Origin: CAYWJA01 sp964458485 | GTDB taxonomy: Bacteria > Patescibacteriota > Gracilibacteria > UM-FILTER-43-11 | DNA: 64,000 bases | Assembly: GCA_964458485.1 (NCBI GenBank) | Contig: CAYWJA010000001.1 | Location: forward strand, 1-64,000 | Reading direction: 5' to 3' | Shown here: positions 16,634 to 24,443 of the stretch, piece by piece | Numbering within the stretch: position 1 is the first letter of the stretch | Layout: each line of letters opens with the position of its first letter | Notes under the pieces: model-generated | Databases searched by the model: none | Seen by the model: the letters and a program-made list of their open reading frames with translations, nothing else | What the model was told of the DNA's origin: nothing | Program-made: the position numbers and the translations under genes

Positions 16634-16669
16634 AAACTTGACAGATTTTGGACTAATTTTGTCAAGTTT
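16634..16669. promoter_or_regulatory. 10-bp inverted repeat AAACTTGACA...TGTCAAGTTT
   Basis: The arms at 16634-16643 and 16660-16669 are perfectly complementary around a 16-base AT-rich centre. A further direct TGTCAAGT follows at 16671. It lies 60 bases upstream of the minus-strand gene at 16574, in a 507-base intergenic region that otherwise holds the 16735 repeat and the promoter at 16965. It could be an operator or an RNA hairpin. Confidence 0.35.
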
Positions 16670-16734
16670 TTGTCAAGTAGAGGTGGTAAATGAGGAATAC
16701 GGTTTTTTGTCTAAATGAAATAATATTATACGAT

Positions 16735-16918
16735 TTGTCATCCCGCACTTGATGCGGGATCCATGTGATTAATGGTTGGTATTATTACTTATTTACTAAT
16801 AATCAGATAATCTGTATTGGCGAATATTTTCGCAATACCTGCTAATGAGATGATTAGTGTATTAGTAATATAATCATAATCCTACCATCTGGATCCCGCA
16901 TCAAGTGCGGGATGACAA
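16735..16918. repeat. MITE-like element of 184 bp, TTGTCATCCCGC...GCGGGATGACAA
   Basis: The termini are inverted repeats carrying CCCGCACTTGATGCGGG and CCCGCATCAAGTGCGGG. The internal part has ACTAATAATCAGATAATCTG and GCGAATATTTTCGC, shared with the copies at 41219 and 63819. Confidence 0.9.
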
Positions 16919-16964
16919 TGGATTGTATAATCCTACATATCATCAGATTGCAAAGGGGTTTCTA

Positions 16965-16993
16965 TTGACATTTATCTAAAAATATGGTAAATT
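16965..16993 (+). promoter_or_regulatory. Promoter of the TraG-like ATPase gene
   Basis: A perfect TTGACA (16965-16970), a 17-base spacer, and TAAATT (16988-16993). The predicted leader is about 80 nt before the ATG at 17082. Confidence 0.55.
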
Positions 16994-17081
16994 AGTATCT
17001 ATAAAATAAATAATTTCTTCCTCTATCCAACTAACTTCTGATACGCTATTATTGCAGCGTTAAAATCAAATTAAAAAATAC

Positions 17082-19874
17082 ATGGACATTCCAGTTATTG
17101 TAATCGCAGTTATACTACTTTATTTACTCTTTCTATTCTTCCGATCCATCAGGATGAGCGTGCAAAATGCAAAAATAGAAAGTACTGTTCTTAGGGTTGC
17201 TGTATCTAAGCTAAACGAGCGTGGTCCTATTGTTGCTGAACAAATTTATGCAGCATTGCATGGCTTAGAGGGTAATTATTCATGGATCGACTACCTTACT
17301 GGTAAACCAAAGCCAAGGGTCAGCCTTGAAATTGCATCCATAAAAAATGTAATCTACTTTTTCATCTGGACACCTCATAAATATAAAAATGTAATCGAAA
17401 GTCAAATTTACGCGCAATATCCGGATGTAGAAATCGAGGAAGTGGAGGATTATACAAAAGAAGCATTTGCAGTTTTCGAGGCAGAAATTCAAACATCCGG
17501 CAAAAAATCCGGCTCAACTGAATTGGCAGCATATGATCCAAAAAATAATATTATTGATGCAAAGGCATCAAGGTCTGCAATGAGGAATGCCGTAACTGCA
17601 GAGCTTGAGTTTACAGATCCTGCAGTTTATCCGGTAAAAAGATATCCTCAATTTGAGGATAAACTGACGCGATTGGCCACTGAATCTATTGCAGGTGTAA
17701 CGGCTACACTCTCTAAATTAAATGCAACAGATGAGCAGGCATGGGTACAAATTACTATGGAGCCTGTTGGAGATTGGTGGAGAAAACGTGGTCTTAAGTG
17801 TCTTAAAATTGTAAGTAATGGTCTTTTCGAAAATATCTTCTGGCTAAAAAAACTGGCTACCAGAATTTATTTAGCTCGCGGATTTTGGAAGAGAACTTTT
17901 TACAGCCCATTATATATACTTTTTTGGATACTTCGTGGTTTCAGAACCGGAGAAATACCTGGTCAAAAATCCATGAGTAAATATGACGAAGATGAATTAG
18001 ATGAACAAACAACAAGGTCTCATGAAAGAGAAGACCCTATTTCAGCTGCTGTAGACAAAGTTACAAAACTGACTTTTGATACAAATATAAGAATTGTTTA
18101 CATTCCAAGACCTGAAAACAGAGACTTAGCACAAGTGAAACTAAATGAAATTGCAGGAAGCTTTCGCCAGTTTAATATGCCTAATATGAATGGTTTCCAG
18201 GTTGGTAAAATTAATAAAAATAATTTACAGGTTGTAAGACGCTTTCAGCAACGCTTGGTAATAAAGCCAATGATTATGAATGTTGAGGAATTGGCCACCA
18301 TTTTCCATATGCCCTCCAAAGATGTTGGTACTCCTAATGTATTCTGGGTTAATTCCAGAAGGCTTGAGCCGCCACACGACCTGCCTGCCGTTGGAAATGT
18401 ACCGGATGAAGAATTGACCATTATTGGAGAAACGAACTTTCGCGGGCACCGTCAAAGATTTGGAATTAAGACAGTGGATCGCCGAAGGCATATATATATA
18501 ATAGGTAAAACCGGTATGGGTAAATCCGTTCTTCTGGAAAACATGATAAGAAGTGATGTGGAACAAAAAAAAGGCGTAGCTGTTATAGATCCACATGGTG
18601 ATCTTGCCGACGCTGTTGTTGATTTTGTACCATCGCATAGAATAAATGATGTAGTAATTCTGGACCCTTCAGATATATCTCATCCATTTGCGTTTAATAT
18701 GCTGGAAAGCGGTGATGATCCGAACAAAAGGAACTTGATTGCATCCGGACTACTTGGTGTATTTAAAAAAATGTATTCCGAAAGTTGGGGACCACGTTTA
18801 GAGCATATTTTGAGGAATTGTTTGCTCGCACTAGCAGAAACCCCAAACACTTCCATGATGGGTATTATGCGAATTCTTGTAGATGATAAATATCGTAAAA
18901 AAATTGTAGAAAAACTTAGTAATCCTATGGTTAAAAGTTTTTGGGTAGATGAGTTTGGTAAAATGCAGGATCGAATGAGAACAGAAGCAATATCCCCTAT
19001 TCAAAATAAAGTTGGACAATTTTTATCATCTTCAATGATTCGTAACATTGTAGGTCAGGTAAAATCAACAGTTAATATTAGATTTATGATGGATACCGGA
19101 AAAATTGTTGTTGTGAATCTTTCGAAAGGTAAAATTGGTGAAGATAATTCAAGTCTTCTCGGTTCTATGCTTATTACTAAATTTCAATTAGATGCGATGA
19201 GTCGTGCAGATACAGCGGAAAAAGATCGTAAAGACTTTTATTTATACGTGGATGAGTTCCAAAATTTTGCTACTGATGCCTTTGCAACTATTCTATCTGA
19301 AGCTCGTAAGTATAAACTCAATCTAACAATGGCTAATCAGTATGTTGCACAAATGCCAGATGAAGTAAGGGATGCTGTATTTGGTAATGTAGGTACAACA
19401 CTGAGTTTTCAGGTTGGATTTGATGATGCAGAATATTTTTCTAATCAATTCTCTGAAGAAGTTTTACCAAACGATATTGTATCTTTGCCTAAATATAATT
19501 GTTATACAAAGTTGATGATTGATGGCATGCCAAGTAAAACATTTTCTTTCAGCACCTTACCACCCCCTGCACCAAGTGATGATGAAGGACGAAAGGAAAA
19601 AATCATTCGCCTCTCGCGCGAGCGATACTGTACTCCACGTGAAGTTGTTGAAGATAAAATTTCACGTTGGGCAGAAGCAGGAAAGCTGGAAAGTGGGAAG
19701 AGGAAAAGTTTAGGAGAAGGGAAGAAAAAGAAAACTGATAAACCGAATACAGCGCAATCGTCAGGTGGCGCTGTAGGGGACGCACATGTGCGTCCCAAAG
19801 ATGACAAAAAAACCAAAAAACCAACTGATAAGAAACCGGAAAAAGGTAAAAAGAGGAAGAGGGGGAAGAAATAA
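17082..19874 (+). CDS. TraG/VirD4-like (HerA-FtsK superfamily) membrane ATPase
   Basis: This 930-residue protein has one N-terminal membrane helix (about 4-24) and a long N-domain (about 25-460). The motor domain has Walker A IIGKTGMGKSVLLE (about 474), VIDPHGDLAD, Walker B FYLYVDEFQNFAT (about 719), and a TMANQYVAQMP sensor-like motif. It resembles type IV secretion coupling or DNA-transfer ATPases found widely in CPR genomes, where they may serve competence, conjugation or pili. No mating-pore or relaxase gene is nearby, so the role is open. The C-terminal about 90 residues are Lys-rich low complexity and include GDAHVRP from an inserted palindrome. Confidence 0.88.
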   Translation: MDIPVIVIAVILLYLLFLFFRSIRMSVQNAKIESTVLRVAVSKLNERGPIVAEQIYAALHGLEGNYSWIDYLTGKPKPRVSLEIASIKNVIYFFIWTPHKYKNVIESQIYAQYPDVEIEEVEDYTKEAFAVFEAEIQTSGKKSGSTELAAYDPKNNIIDAKASRSAMRNAVTAELEFTDPAVYPVKRYPQFEDKLTRLATESIAGVTATLSKLNATDEQAWVQITMEPVGDWWRKRGLKCLKIVSNGLFENIFWLKKLATRIYLARGFWKRTFYSPLYILFWILRGFRTGEIPGQKSMSKYDEDELDEQTTRSHEREDPISAAVDKVTKLTFDTNIRIVYIPRPENRDLAQVKLNEIAGSFRQFNMPNMNGFQVGKINKNNLQVVRRFQQRLVIKPMIMNVEELATIFHMPSKDVGTPNVFWVNSRRLEPPHDLPAVGNVPDEELTIIGETNFRGHRQRFGIKTVDRRRHIYIIGKTGMGKSVLLENMIRSDVEQKKGVAVIDPHGDLADAVVDFVPSHRINDVVILDPSDISHPFAFNMLESGDDPNKRNLIASGLLGVFKKMYSESWGPRLEHILRNCLLALAETPNTSMMGIMRILVDDKYRKKIVEKLSNPMVKSFWVDEFGKMQDRMRTEAISPIQNKVGQFLSSSMIRNIVGQVKSTVNIRFMMDTGKIVVVNLSKGKIGEDNSSLLGSMLITKFQLDAMSRADTAEKDRKDFYLYVDEFQNFATDAFATILSEARKYKLNLTMANQYVAQMPDEVRDAVFGNVGTTLSFQVGFDDAEYFSNQFSEEVLPNDIVSLPKYNCYTKLMIDGMPSKTFSFSTLPPPAPSDDEGRKEKIIRLSRERYCTPREVVEDKISRWAEAGKLESGKRKSLGEGKKKKTDKPNTAQSSGGAVGDAHVRPKDDKKTKKPTDKKPEKGKKRKRGKK
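19772..19796. repeat. Palindromic element in the ATPase gene tail (encodes GDAHVRP)
   Basis: A 20-bp perfect palindrome (19777-19796) with centre GCACATGTGC is preceded by TGTAGG. The 24 bases at 19772-19795 are repeated in rplT (54679-54702, opposite strand) and read in the same frame, giving VGDAHVRP in both proteins. Confidence 0.9.
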
Positions 19875-19878
19875 CTTT

Positions 19879-19963
19879 TAGTGCTATAGTGCTTTAGTGC
19901 TGTAGTCCTGTGGTTCTCTACTATTAGGACAAGAGCACGACAGCACGACAGCACGACAGGACT
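19879..19963. repeat. Foldback array of 'TAGTGCTGTAGTCCT / GCACGACA' words
   Basis: The arms repeat TAGTGCT(A/G)TAG and GCACGACA at 9-10-nt spacing. This family also flanks gyrA (9995) and purL (45260). The right arm ends 5 bases before the tyrA-pheA ATG. Confidence 0.85.
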
Positions 19964-19968
19964 AAAAA

Positions 19969-21681
19969 ATGAACAAACTAATAGGTATCATCGGAGGAAA
20001 AGGTGAAATGGGCAAATATTTTGCTGATTTTTTTGAGCAAAATGGATATAAAGTTATCATCAGTGATAAACGAACCAAATTGACCAATATTCAATTAACC
20101 AAAAAAGCTGATGTGGTTATTGTTTCCGTGCCAATCGGAGTTACAGAAAAAGTAATTAATGAAGTCGCCCCATATATTAAAAAAGATGGGCTGCTTTTAG
20201 ATTTTACATCTCTTAAGGTCTTCCCGATGAAGGTGATGAGCAAGGTAAAAGGATCATATCTTGGCTGCCATCCACTTTTTGGCCCAACAACCTCAATTGA
20301 AGGTCAGATGATAATTTTATGCAAAGGTAAAGGAAATAAATGGTATAAATGGTGGAAGGAGCTTCTGATAAAAAATAAAGTTGTTGTGCGTGAGCTTACA
20401 GCAAAAAAACATGATAATTTAATGGCATATATTCAATCATTAACTCATTTTAGCTATCTTGCACTTGCAGATACACTACGCGAGAGTGGCCTTAAATTAA
20501 ATGAACTTTTAGAATTTCACAGCCCGATATACAGAATGAGAATGGATGTAATGGGGCGAATACTAGACCAAGACCCAAATCTTTATGCCCAAATACAAAT
20601 TCAAAATCCAGACAGTTTAAAGGTAATGAATAATCTTATTAGATTATCCGAAGAGTGGATAAAAATTGTGGAAACAAAAGACACAAAAAAATTTGAAAAA
20701 AGATTCTTAAATTCATCAAAGTATTTTGGAAAATTCAAACAAAAGGCATCTGAAGAATCTGACTTTTTAATTGAACAGATGAACAGAAAAAAATTAATGG
20801 ATGGAGTAATAATTAAAAAATCAAAACCTAATAAATCATATAGTCTTGTTGCACTTGGCCCGAAAAATACTTTTTCCAGCTTAGCTGCCAAAAACTATAA
20901 TCCAAAAGCAAAAATTTGGTATGCAGATACAATTTCAGAAGTATTTGAAGTCGTAAAAAAAGGATTAATAAAAAAAGGGATTGTGCCGATTGAAAACAAG
21001 TTAACAGGCACTGTAACAGAAACTTCTGATAATTTATTTGAATCAAATTTAAAAATTCAGGAAGAATTCAGTCTATCTGTACACCACTTCTTAGCAACAA
21101 TTGATAAAATTCCTTTAAAAGAAATTACAACCGTATATTCGCATACACAACCGCTTAGACAATGTAAAAAATATTTGAAAAAGAAGCTTCCAAATGCAGA
21201 ACTTATTGCAATGCCTAGTACAACAGCTGCACTAAAAAAGGTTGAGTCAGAAAATCTATACAATGTAGCTGTCATTTGCGGAAAAGAGGCTATAAAAGAT
21301 TTTCAAATGAAGGTGATGGAAAAGAATATTGAAGATTACAAACACAACACCACCCGCTTTTTGGTTGTTGAAAAAGGGAAAATACGAAATGTCAAATGCC
21401 AAATGACAATGCGAAATCAGAAATCAGAAATGCGAAATAAAGTTTCAATAGCCTTCTATTTCTCAGCCGATGCCCCAGGTACGCTACACCAGGTTCTTGG
21501 TGAATTTTCGAATGCTAAAGTAAATATGACGCGCATTGAGTCATCTGCCAACCCTACAATACCTGGCGGTCATGTTTTTTATATTGATTTTGAAGGTTCA
21601 GTAAATGATTCACATGTTAAAAAAATGCTCACAAGGATTAAGAAACTTGTGGAAAAAATGAAGATATTGGGGTGTTATTAA
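19969..21681 (+). CDS. tyrA-pheA fusion: Fused prephenate dehydrogenase - prephenate dehydratase (TyrA-PheA)
   Basis: This 570-residue protein would convert prephenate both to 4-hydroxyphenylpyruvate and to phenylpyruvate. The TyrA part (1-about 265) has the dinucleotide loop IIGGKGEMGKYF, VIVSVPIGVT, CHPLFGPTTS and YIQSLTHFSYLAL. The dehydratase part (about 285-468) has ALGPKNTFSSLAA, VPIENKLTGTV and the TTRF catalytic motif. The ACT domain (about 492-565) has SADAPGTLHQVLGEF, N-MTRIES and GGHVFYIDFEG, suggesting phenylalanine feedback. No AroQ chorismate mutase domain is seen. Residues about 471-491 derive from an intergenic repeat inserted between the TTRF motif and the ACT domain. The start is the ATG just after a foldback array. 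Confidence 0.93.
   Translation: MNKLIGIIGGKGEMGKYFADFFEQNGYKVIISDKRTKLTNIQLTKKADVVIVSVPIGVTEKVINEVAPYIKKDGLLLDFTSLKVFPMKVMSKVKGSYLGCHPLFGPTTSIEGQMIILCKGKGNKWYKWWKELLIKNKVVVRELTAKKHDNLMAYIQSLTHFSYLALADTLRESGLKLNELLEFHSPIYRMRMDVMGRILDQDPNLYAQIQIQNPDSLKVMNNLIRLSEEWIKIVETKDTKKFEKRFLNSSKYFGKFKQKASEESDFLIEQMNRKKLMDGVIIKKSKPNKSYSLVALGPKNTFSSLAAKNYNPKAKIWYADTISEVFEVVKKGLIKKGIVPIENKLTGTVTETSDNLFESNLKIQEEFSLSVHHFLATIDKIPLKEITTVYSHTQPLRQCKKYLKKKLPNAELIAMPSTTAALKKVESENLYNVAVICGKEAIKDFQMKVMEKNIEDYKHNTTRFLVVEKGKIRNVKCQMTMRNQKSEMRNKVSIAFYFSADAPGTLHQVLGEFSNAKVNMTRIESSANPTIPGGHVFYIDFEGSVNDSHVKKMLTRIKKLVEKMKILGCY
21381..21441. repeat. In-frame fragment of the 'GCGAAATCAGAAAT' element in tyrA-pheA
   Basis: The words AAATGCCAAATGACAATGCG and GAAATCAGAAATGCGAAAT are the same as in intergenic elements at 48750 and 24281. 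They are translated here as KCQMTMRNQKSEMRN between the dehydratase and ACT domains, without breaking the frame. Confidence 0.85.
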
Positions 21682-22263
21682 TTAAACAGTTGTATCCTCA
21701 ATAAAACTTCTAAGTATTTCTGATGTTGTTTCTTTGTCAAATTTTGGAGTGTCTTCATCTGGAAAAAATTCAACTTCTACGATAATTTCAGAGTCTTTTC
21801 TATTTCTCCGCTCATATTTTCGCCTCATATCGGCAGGAATGCAATGATATAAAATTATTTGGTCCTCTGGCTCTAAAGATCTAATAAATTTAATACGGGA
21901 ATCACCTGATATCTTTCTTAAAACATCAAATAAAAGTATTGAACTGTCTGCATTTAAACCAGCATCTACTATAGTTTGAGCTAATATAATTTTTGTTACC
22001 TCTCCAGTTTCTTCATTACATATCAATGTATTAATTAAGCTAATGCGAATTTCTTCAGATAATACTTTAAAAACATCTAAAAATGCTTCGGAATTCTTAG
22101 GATCTAAACCAAGTTGAGCTATAGAATATGCTAAATTTTTTCTTACAGATTTTGCCATTCTGATTAAAAATAAAACCCTGGATCCACTTTTGGATTCTAT
22201 AAAAGCTACTACTTCTGCATCACATAAATTTTCAGTTATTGTTTTTGAATAACCAGAGGACAT
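21682..22263 (-). CDS. Hypothetical helical protein, 193 aa
   Basis: Not recognised. Residues about 20-140 form regularly spaced amphipathic helices with two similar blocks (SEAFLDVFKVLSEEIRISLI and SILLFDVLRKISGDSRIKFI), suggesting an internal helical repeat. The C-terminus is acidic (EVEFFPDEDTPKFD). No signal peptide or membrane helix is seen. It is tail-to-tail with tyrA-pheA with no gap. The ATG at 22263 lies 21 bases after the next gene upstream on the minus strand, so it may be in an operon with the genes at 22284 and 22521. Confidence 0.65.
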   Translation of the reverse strand: MSSGYSKTITENLCDAEVVAFIESKSGSRVLFLIRMAKSVRKNLAYSIAQLGLDPKNSEAFLDVFKVLSEEIRISLINTLICNEETGEVTKIILAQTIVDAGLNADSSILLFDVLRKISGDSRIKFIRSLEPEDQIILYHCIPADMRRKYERRNRKDSEIIVEVEFFPDEDTPKFDKETTSEILRSFIEDTTV

Positions 22264-22283
22264 AATTTTAAAATATTTTATAG

Positions 22284-22487
22284 TTATATCTGTGTTATTT
22301 GAGAGTCAACCATAGAATTTAATACAAAATCAGGCTTGCCATCAGACCTCCTGTCAAATCTAACGTTCCATAATACACCTGTTGCCCTGTCACGAAATCT
22401 AAAATATACAAACTGAAGATGATTCTTTAGCTCTTGTGGTAAATTTAGTACAAAAAAATGCTTTATAAGGGTATACATTATAAACAT
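22284..22487 (-). CDS. Hypothetical small protein, 67 aa
   Basis: Not recognised. It has a hydrophobic N-terminus followed by a basic, aromatic region (FVYFRFRDRATGVLWNVRFDRRSDGKP) that looks like two beta strands. The start could be M1 or M4. It sits between two other unknown genes on the same strand with short spacers, which supports it being expressed. Confidence 0.5.
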   Translation of the reverse strand: MFIMYTLIKHFFVLNLPQELKNHLQFVYFRFRDRATGVLWNVRFDRRSDGKPDFVLNSMVDSQITQI

Positions 22488-22520
22488 CTTTTTATTTATT
22501 TGTCAATTATTTCTTTTAAA

Positions 22521-23168
22521 TTAAGCAGCTTGACTATCTGATTCTGCGCCTGATTTAGTATCTAAGCCTGAAATTTGTTGCTCTAAACCATCAAAAAGAC
22601 TCCTTTCTAAATTTTCTTTATCTCTGGAGTCCATTTCCTTTAATCGATCTGTTAATTTTTTAGACCTTAGCGCTCTTTTTAATAAAAATTTATTCTCTTT
22701 ATGCGTACTCAGCAAAAGAGCCTGAGCCTCACCCATCTTGCCTTGCTTCTTTAGGGCAACAGATTTATTAAATAATTCCATAACTCTATCATAATCTTCT
22801 GTTGAAATTTCTACATCAGGATTCTGCAAGGTGCTTAATACCTGCTTCCTTGTCATGCTTGATATTTTTTTCCAAAATACCTTTTCAGCAACTACTGCCT
22901 TACGAGCCTGTTCAGCCTTACGGGTTTGTTCAGCTTCATATGCCTCCTCACCCAAAGAAAGAACACCTGCATGCTCATCAAGATCACCTTCACCTTCAGG
23001 CTGATTTAATTCCTCTTCAGCGATATTTCCTACAACCCTGTAAACTTCCCTTGCATCATCCTGTGCATTTTTCACTTCACCCCCTAATGCTAATGCCTCA
23101 GCATAAGCAGGATCATCTGGTCCAAATCCATGCTCTGCCTTTAGTGGTTCTTGCTGTTGCGTATTCAT
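22521..23168 (-). CDS. Hypothetical charged coiled-coil protein, 215 aa
   Basis: Not recognised. The N-terminal about 75 residues are acidic and Gly/Ala-rich. Residues about 75-200 are charged helix with heptad-like spacing, probably a coiled coil. The C-terminus is polar (GLDTKSGAESDSQAA). Nothing suggests secretion. A near-consensus promoter lies upstream, so this is probably the first gene of a three-gene minus-strand unit running to 21682. Confidence 0.65.
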   Translation of the reverse strand: MNTQQQEPLKAEHGFGPDDPAYAEALALGGEVKNAQDDAREVYRVVGNIAEEELNQPEGEGDLDEHAGVLSLGEEAYEAEQTRKAEQARKAVVAEKVFWKKISSMTRKQVLSTLQNPDVEISTEDYDRVMELFNKSVALKKQGKMGEAQALLLSTHKENKFLLKRALRSKKLTDRLKEMDSRDKENLERSLFDGLEQQISGLDTKSGAESDSQAA

Positions 23169-23221
23169 GGTTTTTATATTTATTTTTAAATTTTAAGTCA
23201 AATTAATGACTCTTTTATTAT

Positions 23222-23250
23222 ATTATAGCACATATTAAAGAAAAAAGCAA
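23222..23250 (-). promoter_or_regulatory. Promoter of the 23168-21682 gene group
   Basis: On the minus strand, TTGCTT (23250-23245), a 17-base spacer, and a perfect TATAAT (23227-23222). Confidence 0.6.
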
Positions 23251-23306
23251 GCTTCAAACACTTGAAAAGGGATAAATTGTGGTAAAATGCCTCTGCTATT
23301 TCCAAT

Positions 23307-23333
23307 TGGTGATCCAATTGGGGATCCAATTGA
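23307..23333. repeat. Tandem 'CCAATTGGTGAT' repeat before rmlB
   Basis: Two and a half copies of a 12-nt word, CCAATTGGKGAT, end 12 bases before the rmlB ATG. A longer array with the same word family is upstream of murB (60371-60470). Confidence 0.75.
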
Positions 23334-23344
23334 TTTAAGCAAAT

Positions 23345-24280
23345 ATGAATTTATTAGTTACTGGTGGGGCTGGTTTCATCGGTTCCAATTTTATACGTTA
23401 CATGTTGGGTAAATATCCGGATTATAAGATTATCAATCTGGATAAACTTACTTATGCAGGAAACTTAGATAACACATCTGATTTTGCAGATAATCCAAAT
23501 TATTCCTTTACTGAAGGTGATATCGCAGATTCTGACTTAGTTAATAATTTAGCCGCTAAAACCGATGTAATTATCAATTTTGCTGCAGAGACCCATGTAG
23601 ATAATAGCAATAAAAATATTGATCCTTTTATGGATACAAATATTATGGGTGTTAAAATATTAATGGAAGCTTCCCTAAAACATAATCATAAGCGCTTTAT
23701 TCAGATATCTACAGATGAAGTTTATGGAGACAAAAAAGAAGGATTCTTCACAGAAACATCCATTCTAAATCCCAGTAATCCTTATTCTGCATCTAAGGCC
23801 AGCGCAGAAATGTTAGTTATGGCTTACGTTCGAACACATAAACTGCCAGCTATAACCTCCCGATGCTCAAATAATTACGGAAAATATCAATATCCTGAAA
23901 AAATAATCCCATTTTTTATTAAAAAATTAATAAACGGTGAAAGAGTACCACTATATGGTGATGGTTCGAATATACGCGATTGGTTACATGCAAAAGACCA
24001 CTGTAGTGCAATTGATTTAATTTTACATAAAGGTAAAATTGGGGAAATTTACAATATTGGAGCAAGTAATGAGCATACTAACTTGGAAATTGTAAAAAAA
24101 ATGCTCAAAATTCTTGATTTACCAGGGGATAGAATTGAATTTGTAGAAGATCGCCCAGGCCATGACATTCGCTACGCTATTGATGCATCAAAAATCCAAA
24201 ATGAACTTGGTTGGAAACCTACTGTTGATTTTGAAGAAGGATTCCTTAATACTGTGCTTTGGTATAAAAATAACTATTAA
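23345..24280 (+). CDS. rmlB/rfbB: dTDP-glucose 4,6-dehydratase
   Basis: This 311-residue extended SDR enzyme makes dTDP-4-keto-6-deoxyglucose for rhamnose and related sugars. It shows TGGAGFIGSNFIRYML (Rossmann loop, 6-21), NFAAETHVDNS, ISTDEVYGD (TDE catalytic triad region), YSASKASAEM (YxxxK) and TSRCSNNYGKYQYPEK. These are specific RmlB features rather than GalE. It is the first gene of the envelope-sugar block. No rmlA, rmlC or rmlD is in the window. A 12-nt tandem repeat is its leader. Confidence 0.93.
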   Translation: MNLLVTGGAGFIGSNFIRYMLGKYPDYKIINLDKLTYAGNLDNTSDFADNPNYSFTEGDIADSDLVNNLAAKTDVIINFAAETHVDNSNKNIDPFMDTNIMGVKILMEASLKHNHKRFIQISTDEVYGDKKEGFFTETSILNPSNPYSASKASAEMLVMAYVRTHKLPAITSRCSNNYGKYQYPEKIIPFFIKKLINGERVPLYGDGSNIRDWLHAKDHCSAIDLILHKGKIGEIYNIGASNEHTNLEIVKKMLKILDLPGDRIEFVEDRPGHDIRYAIDASKIQNELGWKPTVDFEEGFLNTVLWYKNNY

Positions 24281-24416
24281 CAATTTCGCATCTCAGATTT
24301 CAGATTTCGCATTGTCATTTTACAATTAGCATTTAACAATTACCAACTAATCAAATAAATGCAAAATGAAAAAATGATGAATTAGAATGCGAATTCAGAA
24401 ATGCGAAATGCGAAAT
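24281..24416. repeat. Foldback element of 'TCAGATTTCGCAT / GCGAAATGCGAAAT' words
   Basis: The arms repeat CAGATTTCGCAT on the left and ATGCGAATTCAGAAATGCG on the right. The core TTGTCATTTTACAATTAGCA and AATTACCAACTAAT is shared with the element at 55516-55639. It is followed directly by the AT hairpin before glmS. Confidence 0.85.
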
Positions 24417-24441
24417 AAAATTTTTACTTCATAAAAATTTT
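24417..24441 (+). promoter_or_regulatory. Start-codon-proximal AT hairpin of glmS
   Basis: The arms AAAATTTTTA (24417-24426) and TAAAAATTTT (24432-24441) are perfect complements around a 5-nt loop. The ATG follows 2 bases later. The same arrangement precedes rpmI and rplT. It could limit ribosome access. Confidence 0.55.
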
Positions 24442-24443
24442 AT

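Noticed and set aside
17082..19874. Complete conjugation or type IV secretion locus
   Set aside because: Only one coupling-type ATPase is present. No relaxase, VirB4-VirB11 set or mating-pore genes surround it.
24281..24443. glmS ribozyme upstream of glmS
   Set aside because: No AGCGCC core or ribozyme pairing is seen. The region is a repeat element with an AT hairpin.
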